Shown here piece after piece: positions 7,189 through 10,558 of a stretch of DNA of 10,558 nucleotides (positions within the stretch are counted from its first letter, which is position 1; every line of letters begins with the position of its first letter). Under the pieces are notes generated by a model. That model had not been told where the DNA came from. It worked only from the letters and a program-made list of their open reading frames with translations, and made no database searches. Source of the DNA: Defluviitaleaceae bacterium (lineage in GTDB: Bacteria > Bacillota > Clostridia > Lachnospirales > UBA5962); the NCBI GenBank assembly GCA_009780765.1, contig WQZK01000041.1, forward strand, positions 1 to 10,558, given 5' to 3'. The position numbers were made by a program, and so were the translations under genes.

Positions 7189-7226
7189 AAAGCACACCTA
7201 CTATAATAAATAGAGGTGTGTTTTTT
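7189..7226 (+). terminator. trxA terminator hairpin that includes the next gene's ribosome binding site
   Basis: Stem CACACCT (7193-7199) / AGGTGTG (7214-7220), extended by G-U and A-T pairs into AAAG/TTTT, with a 14-nt loop and six T at 7221-7226. The right arm AGAGGTG (7212-7218) is also the only ribosome binding site for the ATG at 7227. One hairpin therefore both ends trxA and masks the start of the following gene. Confidence 0.8.
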
Positions 7227-7556
7227 ATGGAAACCAACAAAAATGAAAAATATTTTGACGAAAGGCTTATTTCACCAGAAATTAAAGCGATAAAGGTTGC
7301 AATTCCTTACCTTAGCGACAGGCACCAAAAAGTTTTGGCACCACTTATTAAGGTAATAGAGGCTAAAAGTATCATACAAAAATATTCAGTGCCAAATTAT
7401 GAAGCATTTGAAAACAAAAGCCATTCGCCCAAAGATATGCTTATAGCAATTAAGCCACATGTTGACGAAAATAAACAACAAATTATAGATATGTTTATAA
7501 AAATAATAAACACAAAAGAAACTATAGATTTAATAAAAGTGATGGAGAGTGATTAG
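7227..7556 (+). CDS. unrecognised small protein with internal repeat
   Basis: I do not recognise this 109-aa protein. It has no signal peptide or membrane segment and is predicted helical, with a charged N-terminus (METNKNEKYFDER). It holds two copies of a ~25-residue unit spaced exactly 50 residues apart: residues 27-51 (PYLSDRHQKVL...IKVIEAKSII) and 77-101 (PHVDENKQQII...IKIINTKETI). Identities are P27/P77, Q34/Q84, I41/I91, K42/K92, I44/I94, K47/K97 and I50/I100. The ATG at 7227 uses AGAGGTG inside the terminator hairpin (8-nt spacer); the GTG at 7218 is part of that motif. The next gene starts one base after its stop, so the two products probably work together. Confidence 0.8.
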   Translation: METNKNEKYFDERLISPEIKAIKVAIPYLSDRHQKVLAPLIKVIEAKSIIQKYSVPNYEAFENKSHSPKDMLIAIKPHVDENKQQIIDMFIKIINTKETIDLIKVMESD

Positions 7557-7557
7557 A

Positions 7558-7836
7558 TTGCCTAATAATTTTAGTGAAATTTTAAAAAACGAGGCATTTG
7601 CAAATCTTGAGCCTGAAAAACTTGAGGCAATAAAAAATATGCATACAGAAATACAAGGAAAATCAACTATTGAGGCCTTGCAAATTTTTTCAAAATACAA
7701 TACCATTTTAAAGCAAGGCGAGCCTATTTCAAACGAGCAACGCGATTTGATGCTTAGTGTTATACTAGATAGCATGGATGAAAAAGAACGTAAAAAAGTA
7801 GAATCTGTGATGAAATTAATAAAATTTAGTGTATAA
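7558..7836 (+). CDS. unrecognised small helical protein, partner of the upstream gene
   Basis: A 92-aa protein I cannot assign. It has no membrane segment or signal peptide, is rich in Glu and Lys, and is predicted mostly helical. Visible stretches include LPNNFSEILKNEAFANLEPEKLEAIK (in the longer reading; the TTG-started chain begins MPNNFSEI) and a C-terminal SNEQRDLMLSVILDSMDEKERKKVESVMKLIKF. TTG at 7558 is chosen because GGAGAG (7544-7549) is 8 nt away; the GTG at 7549 would overlap that motif. It begins one base after the preceding stop, which suggests coupling. No clear terminator follows, and the gap promoter begins within 20 nt of its stop. Function is unknown; a role as a complex with its neighbour is inference from layout alone. 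Confidence 0.78.
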   Translation: MPNNFSEILKNEAFANLEPEKLEAIKNMHTEIQGKSTIEALQIFSKYNTILKQGEPISNEQRDLMLSVILDSMDEKERKKVESVMKLIKFSV

Positions 7837-7851
7837 ATCTTTAAAAAATAC

Positions 7852-7880
7852 TTTAAAACAGATTGATTTTGTGATATACT
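7852..7880 (+). promoter_or_regulatory. gap promoter
   Basis: The -35 TTTAAA (7852-7857), a 17-nt spacer and the -10 TATACT (7875-7880) with TGA extension (7872-7874). Expected start is near 7887, so the gap mRNA would carry a ~127-nt leader containing almost only repeat copy B. Confidence 0.75.
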
Positions 7881-7898
7881 AGTTGTATAAACGTTACA

Positions 7899-7991
7899 AA
7901 TCCTCATTTAAAATCATCTTTGCCTATCGGTCAAAACGCCTCCGACGTAGTCGAGGCTTCCCTCTGCCAAAGTTGTTTTAAAGTGAGATTA
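7899..7991 (+). repeat. ~95-nt palindromic element, copy B, in the gap leader
   Basis: Second copy of the element at 5785-5883, same orientation. It begins AATCCTCATTTAAAATCA, carries the GCCT-C-CGAC GTA GTCGAGGC hairpin at about 7938-7957, and ends GTTTTAAAGTGAGATTA. Its terminal inverted repeats are AATCCTCATTTAAAA against TTTTAAAGTGAGATT. It is not in a gene here: it lies between the promoter and the ribosome binding site of gap (AGGAGG at 8001-8006). Read in the frame used by copy A, it gives NPHLKS...QNASDVVEASL, close to the radical SAM tail. Confidence 0.85.
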
Positions 7992-8013
7992 GTAAAACTT
8001 AGGAGGAATCAAT

Positions 8014-9021
8014 ATGGTGAATATTGGGATAAATGGTTTTGGGCGTATTGGCAGGTTGGTATTTAGAATTGCACTTTCGAGAAGTGATGTTAAAATTACT
8101 GCTATTAACGATCCTTTTATAGACCTTGATTACATGGTGTACATGCTTAAATACGACTCGGTGCATGGCAGATTTTCGGGTGAAGTTTCTATCAAGGGCG
8201 ATAAGCTAGTTGTAAATGGTAATGAAATTTCTGTTTTTAATTTCAGAAATCCAGAAGAGATACCTTGGTCGGTTGCTAATGCTGAGTATATTGTTGAATC
8301 TGCTGGCGTTTTCACAACGATTGAAACGGCTTCTTTGCACCTTAAAGGTGGAGCAAAAAAAGTAATTATTTCGGCTCCAAGTGCGGATGCGCCTATGTTT
8401 GTTATGGGCGTTAATCATGATAAATATGAGTCTTCGATGAACATTGTTTCAAACGCATCTTGCACAACGAATTGTCTTGCACCTTTAGCTAAAGTTATTC
8501 AAGATAATTTTGGCATTGCAGAAGGTCTTATGACAACGGTTCACGCTATGACGGCAACGCAAAAAACTGTAGACGGTCCTTCTAATAAAGACTGGCGCGG
8601 CGGCCGTGCAGCATCTGTAAATATAATACCTTCTACAACTGGTGCGGCTAAAGCTGTTGGAAAAGTTATTCCAGAGCTTAACGGCAAACTTACAGGCATG
8701 GCGTTTAGAGTGCCAACGGCTAACGTTTCTGTTGTAGATTTAACTTGTAGGCTAGAAAAACCAGCAAGCTATGAAGAAATTAAGCAAGCGGTTAAAAAAG
8801 CTTCTGAGGGCGAACTTAAAGGCATTTTAGGCTATACTGAAGATGCGGTTGTTTCGAGCGATTTTATTGGCGAGCCTCAAACATCGGTATTTGATGCTGC
8901 TGCTGGGATTTCTCTAAACGATAACTTTGTTAAGCTAATTGCTTGGTATGACAATGAGTGGGGCTACTCTTGCAAAGTTGTTGACTTGGCTGCTCACATG
9001 GCTAAAATTGATAACGCATAA
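8014..9021 (+). CDS. gap: glyceraldehyde-3-phosphate dehydrogenase, type I
   Basis: A 335-aa glycolytic enzyme that oxidises and phosphorylates glyceraldehyde 3-phosphate to 1,3-bisphosphoglycerate with NAD+; cytoplasmic homotetramer. It has the Rossmann motif GINGFGRIGR at 5-14, with D33 as the likely NAD-selecting acid. The active site SNASCTTNC has catalytic C150, the paired H177 lies in TTVHAMT, and the chain has the WRGGRAA and WYDNEWGYS segments typical of type I enzymes. Length is standard. The ATG at 8014 has AGGAGG at 8001-8006 (7-nt spacer). It has its own promoter and terminator and is thus monocistronic; no pgk or tpi follows, unlike many Firmicute gap operons. The repeat-bearing leader is the only unusual part. 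Confidence 0.97.
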   Translation: MVNIGINGFGRIGRLVFRIALSRSDVKITAINDPFIDLDYMVYMLKYDSVHGRFSGEVSIKGDKLVVNGNEISVFNFRNPEEIPWSVANAEYIVESAGVFTTIETASLHLKGGAKKVIISAPSADAPMFVMGVNHDKYESSMNIVSNASCTTNCLAPLAKVIQDNFGIAEGLMTTVHAMTATQKTVDGPSNKDWRGGRAASVNIIPSTTGAAKAVGKVIPELNGKLTGMAFRVPTANVSVVDLTCRLEKPASYEEIKQAVKKASEGELKGILGYTEDAVVSSDFIGEPQTSVFDAAAGISLNDNFVKLIAWYDNEWGYSCKVVDLAAHMAKIDNA

Positions 9022-9040
9022 ATTAATAATATTTACACAA

Positions 9041-9063
9041 AGGGGCGTACATAGTACGCCCTT
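9041..9063 (+). terminator. gap terminator
   Basis: Perfect 8-bp stem GGGCGTAC (9043-9050) / GTACGCCC (9054-9061) with loop ATA, extended outward by G-T and A-T. The following TTATATAATTT is only partly T-rich. It lies 19 nt after the gap stop. Confidence 0.8.
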
Positions 9064-9109
9064 ATATAATTTGTAGTAGCAAAACGAAAAAGAGATACAC
9101 TTCTGTTCG

Positions 9110-9169
9110 TCATTGCGAGGGCATATTTATGTTGCCTTTCGTAAGTGCCAAGCCCGAAGCAATCCAGTG
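9110..9169 (+). repeat. TCATTGCGAGG...GCAATCC repeat, left copy
   Basis: Begins TCATTGCGAGGG and ends GAAGCAATCCAGTG. The same ends, in inverted order, occur at 9226-9324 and at the right edge of the window, so this is a dispersed repeat family. Confidence 0.75.
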
Positions 9170-9225
9170 TGAGAACTTAAAAGTCTTATTCTATATTTAT
9201 GTTATAATGCATTTTATAGCTCTTG

Positions 9226-9324
9226 CACTGGATTGCTCCCCTACCCAAAAAAGCAGGCTTTTTTGGGTTCCCGGTTCGGGTGCAACATGTACTACTCTTA
9301 TAATGACTAGAACCCTCGCAATGA
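9226..9324 (-). repeat. TCATTGCGAGG...GCAATCC repeat, right (inverted) copy
   Basis: On the minus strand it starts TCATTGCGAGGG (9324-9313) and ends GCAATCCAGTG (9236-9226). It is ~40 nt longer than the left copy, mainly because of the inserted hairpin at 9243-9268. Confidence 0.72.
9243..9268. repeat. perfect 12-bp hairpin inside the MITE-like element
   Basis: ACCCAAAAAAGC (9243-9254) and GCTTTTTTGGGT (9257-9268) are exact reverse complements around a 2-nt AG centre. It has no partner in the left arm of the element, so it looks like an insertion. It resembles a bidirectional terminator stem but lacks a following T-run. Confidence 0.75.
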
Positions 9325-9380
9325 CAATCAGGGGCTCGTTTTGCTACAACTCTAATGACGACTCCTAGAAATAGAAATAT

Positions 9381-9413
9381 AAAAAAGCAACAGAGTTATT
9401 CTGTTGCTTTTTT
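9381..9413 (-). terminator. terminator overlapping the 3' end of the regulator gene
   Basis: Perfect 14-bp stem AAAAAAGCAACAGA (9381-9394) / TCTGTTGCTTTTTT (9400-9413) with a 5-nt loop, symmetric enough to work in both directions. For the minus-strand regulator, its TAA stop (9398-9396) lies in the loop and the last codons (KKATE) are in the stem. Confidence 0.9.
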
Positions 9414-10352
9414 ATACACAATTGAAATATCTTGCTTAAAATAATCTTCAGTAATGTCAAACGCTTCGCAAATTCTCTCTAACGTTGGAAGTCTTGGAAA
9501 ATCCATTCCATACTCAAAAGCTCGTATAGTTCCGGGCGAAAGGCTAATCATGCCAGCGAACTCTCCAATACTTAATTTTCTACCTAAACGCAAATCTCTG
9601 AGCATTATACCAAACTTTTCTTTTTCAGTTAATGGCTCATCTATTAAAGTTGGCAATGCTCTATATTCACATAAACTTTTATCTAGATAGGCTTGTAATC
9701 TTGATTCTCTAAGTGCACGAGCCATATAGGTTCCCGTTTCCATAGTTTCTTTTTTGCCATTAAAAAGCCCTTCTCTAGCTATTAAAATTGAAAGGCAATT
9801 AAAATACTCTTCATCAACACAAAGAATTTTGGCTTTCTTTACATACTTTTTAAACAAAGCTTCAACTTCAATAAGTTCATTTTTTGAAAGCTTTTCAAGC
9901 CCTTTAGCATGCAAAAGTCTATTCGTTATTCGTATGTACATATCTCTTTTGAAACCCTCTTCAGCTTCTTTTCCTTCTGGATAAAGCTCAAGACTATTTT
10001 CTATTGCATTTAAAATGCCAAGAGATTGTCTATAATCATTACATATTGAAATGCTGAAAATTAGTAATTTTCTATTGTAATTAAACTTTAAACGTTCAAT
10101 ATTTTTACCAAACTCTAAATTATATAACATTGGTAATATCAGCTCATAAGAAGATTTAATATTATTAGTTTCTTCATAATTAATCAAGCCTTTAAGCAAA
10201 TGAATTGTATTATCTAATGTTTTAAACTCGCTATCTTCGTCTGTTTTTAAATACTTTTCAAATGCTTCTTGTATTTCCTGCATTAACTCAACATCGTATG
10301 TTGAATTTAAAGTAAGAAACATTTTCCTTAACTGTTTCATTCTTTCCGTCAT
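9396..10352 (-). CDS. XRE-type regulator with C-terminal helix-turn-helix and long helical N-terminal domain
   Basis: A 318-aa probable transcription factor. Residues 1-240 are predicted almost entirely helical, with no membrane segment, and could be a TPR-like ligand-binding domain, though I see no clear TPR signature. A Cro/C1-type helix-turn-helix domain lies at about 247-305 (FGIMLRDLRLGRKLSIGEFAGMISLSPGTIRAFEYG, then PRLPTLERICEAFDITEDYF). Peptide-responsive regulators of the Rgg/PlcR type have the opposite order, DNA-binding domain first. ATG at 10352 is preferred over GTG at 10355 because AAGGGGG (10366-10360) is 7 nt from it. It lies 32 nt after a 34-aa peptide gene on the same strand. 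Targets are unknown; the peptide could be its ligand. Confidence 0.85.
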   Translation of the reverse strand: MTERMKQLRKMFLTLNSTYDVELMQEIQEAFEKYLKTDEDSEFKTLDNTIHLLKGLINYEETNNIKSSYELILPMLYNLEFGKNIERLKFNYNRKLLIFSISICNDYRQSLGILNAIENSLELYPEGKEAEEGFKRDMYIRITNRLLHAKGLEKLSKNELIEVEALFKKYVKKAKILCVDEEYFNCLSILIAREGLFNGKKETMETGTYMARALRESRLQAYLDKSLCEYRALPTLIDEPLTEKEKFGIMLRDLRLGRKLSIGEFAGMISLSPGTIRAFEYGMDFPRLPTLERICEAFDITEDYFKQDISIVYKKATE

Positions 10353-10384
10353 CACTAGTCCCCCTTAAATGTATTTTACTAATA

Positions 10385-10489
10385 TTAACCATCTCCATTA
10401 TCAGGGGGCCATTCACCAGCAGGGGGATCTCCACTAAAAGGCATAATAGGCAATGGCATTATAATTATAGGCTTCTTTGTTTTTCTCAT
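10385..10489 (-). CDS. 34-aa peptide, candidate pheromone precursor
   Basis: A short gene with a complete start, stop and strong ribosome binding site. The product begins with a basic MRKTKK, then a hydrophobic PIIIMPLPIMPF (residues 7-18), then an acidic, Pro/Gly-rich tail SGDPPAGEWPPDNGDG (19-34). The ATG at 10489 has TTAGGAG (10504-10498) 8 nt upstream, as good as any in the window. It lies directly upstream of the XRE regulator gene on the same strand. Small peptide genes beside helical-domain XRE regulators are typical of peptide quorum sensing, so a secreted signal is a reasonable guess, but I know of no matching family. It could also be a short membrane-associated or leader peptide. 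Confidence 0.6.
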   Translation of the reverse strand: MRKTKKPIIIMPLPIMPFSGDPPAGEWPPDNGDG

Positions 10490-10497
10490 AAAAGTCG

Positions 10498-10504
10498 CTC
10501 CTAA
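10498..10504 (-). promoter_or_regulatory. ribosome binding site of the 34-aa peptide gene
   Basis: TTAGGAG on the minus strand with an 8-nt spacer to ATG at 10489. Its quality is the main reason to treat the short frame as a real gene. Confidence 0.7.
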
Positions 10505-10525
10505 TTCTATATTTTGTTTTTTACA

Positions 10526-10558
10526 TGGATTGCTTCGTCGCTTCGCTCCTCGCAATGA
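10526..10558 (-). repeat. dispersed TCATTGCGAGG...GCAATCCA repeat at the window edge
   Basis: On the minus strand it reads TCATTGCGAGGAGCGAAG, then CGACGAAGCAATCCA. It shares its ends with the two copies inside the MITE-like element at 9073-9350. This type of short repeat is common in many bacterial genomes. It may continue beyond the window. It lies about 20 nt upstream of the peptide gene's ribosome binding site, so it could affect that gene's promoter. Confidence 0.75.

Larger units (their letters stand above)
9073..9350. mobile_element. MITE-like 278-bp interrupted palindrome
   Basis: Fills most of the gene-free stretch between gap and the converging regulator gene. Left and right arms pair collinearly in five blocks: 9073-9087 with 9336-9350 (14 of 15, including perfect GTAGCAAAACGA), 9109-9121 with 9313-9325 (GTCATTGCGAGGG, perfect), 9129-9135 with 9282-9288 (ATGTTGC, perfect), 9153-9158 with 9275-9280 (CCCGAA, perfect) and 9158-9169 with 9226-9237 (AGCAATCCAGTG, perfect). 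The layout is that of a non-autonomous element with terminal inverted repeats and no transposase. No clear target-site duplication is visible. The open frame across it looks accidental. Confidence 0.75.

Noticed and set aside
7530..7907. 125-aa minus-strand frame over the small gene pair
   Set aside because: It is antisense to a frame with well-placed ribosome binding sites and coupling; its composition is that of a shadow frame.
7899..8000. Riboswitch in the gap leader
   Set aside because: The leader is explained by a dispersed repeat that also occurs inside a coding region; I recognise no known riboswitch core and no terminator switch before gap.
7899..8040. Possible coding use of repeat copy B
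   Set aside because: The frame is open and resembles the radical SAM tail, but there is no start codon with a ribosome binding site, and it runs out of frame into gap.
9073..9350. CRISPR array or tRNA in the repeat-rich gap
   Set aside because: The repeats are inverted rather than direct and regularly spaced, and no cloverleaf with a CCA-end or T-loop pattern was found.
9129..9368. 79-aa plus-strand frame in the gap-regulator intergenic region
   Set aside because: It runs through the inverted-repeat element, contains both repeat arms, and has no ribosome binding site; it is most likely accidental.

Overview
The window looks like a chromosomal piece of a low-GC Gram-positive bacterium, most likely a Clostridia-type Firmicute. 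The grounds are AT-rich third codon positions, strong AGGAGG-type ribosome binding sites, TTG and GTG starts, TGn-extended -10 promoters, the Firmicute-typical order tilS-hpt-ftsH, and small XRE regulators paired with membrane proteins. The genus cannot be fixed by reading alone.

Layout. (1) 1-3718, + strand: 5'-truncated tilS, hpt and ftsH packed as an operon, closed by a strong terminator (3727-3760). (2) 3776-4439: a promoter overlaid by repeated TTGACAA half-sites, then a small three-helix membrane protein and a 69-aa XRE regulator, probably self-regulated. (3) 4461-6670: a promoter, then a two-gene operon with a radical SAM/helix-hairpin-helix protein and its usual DUF4130-type partner, a conserved but biochemically uncharacterised putative DNA repair pair. 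(4) 6671-7836: a long intergenic inverted repeat, thioredoxin, and two small unrecognised genes whose ribosome binding site lies inside the trxA terminator hairpin. (5) 7852-9063: a promoter, a ~127-nt leader, gap (glyceraldehyde-3-phosphate dehydrogenase) and its terminator. (6) 9064-9395: a gene-free 278-bp interrupted palindrome resembling a MITE, carrying inverted copies of a TCATTGCGAGG...GCAATCC repeat. (7) 9381-10558, - strand: a 34-aa peptide gene followed by a 318-aa regulator whose XRE DNA-binding domain is at the C-terminus rather than the N-terminus, with a further repeat copy at the window edge.

The most interesting signals are in the accessory parts. One is the peptide/regulator pair, which has the layout of a peptide-pheromone quorum-sensing cassette but with the regulator's domain order reversed. 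Another is a ~95-nt palindromic element present twice: one copy forms the last 27 codons of the radical SAM gene, the other lies in the gap leader, and both end just upstream of a ribosome binding site. The third is the set of inverted-repeat elements around gap. The housekeeping genes look intact and ordinary.
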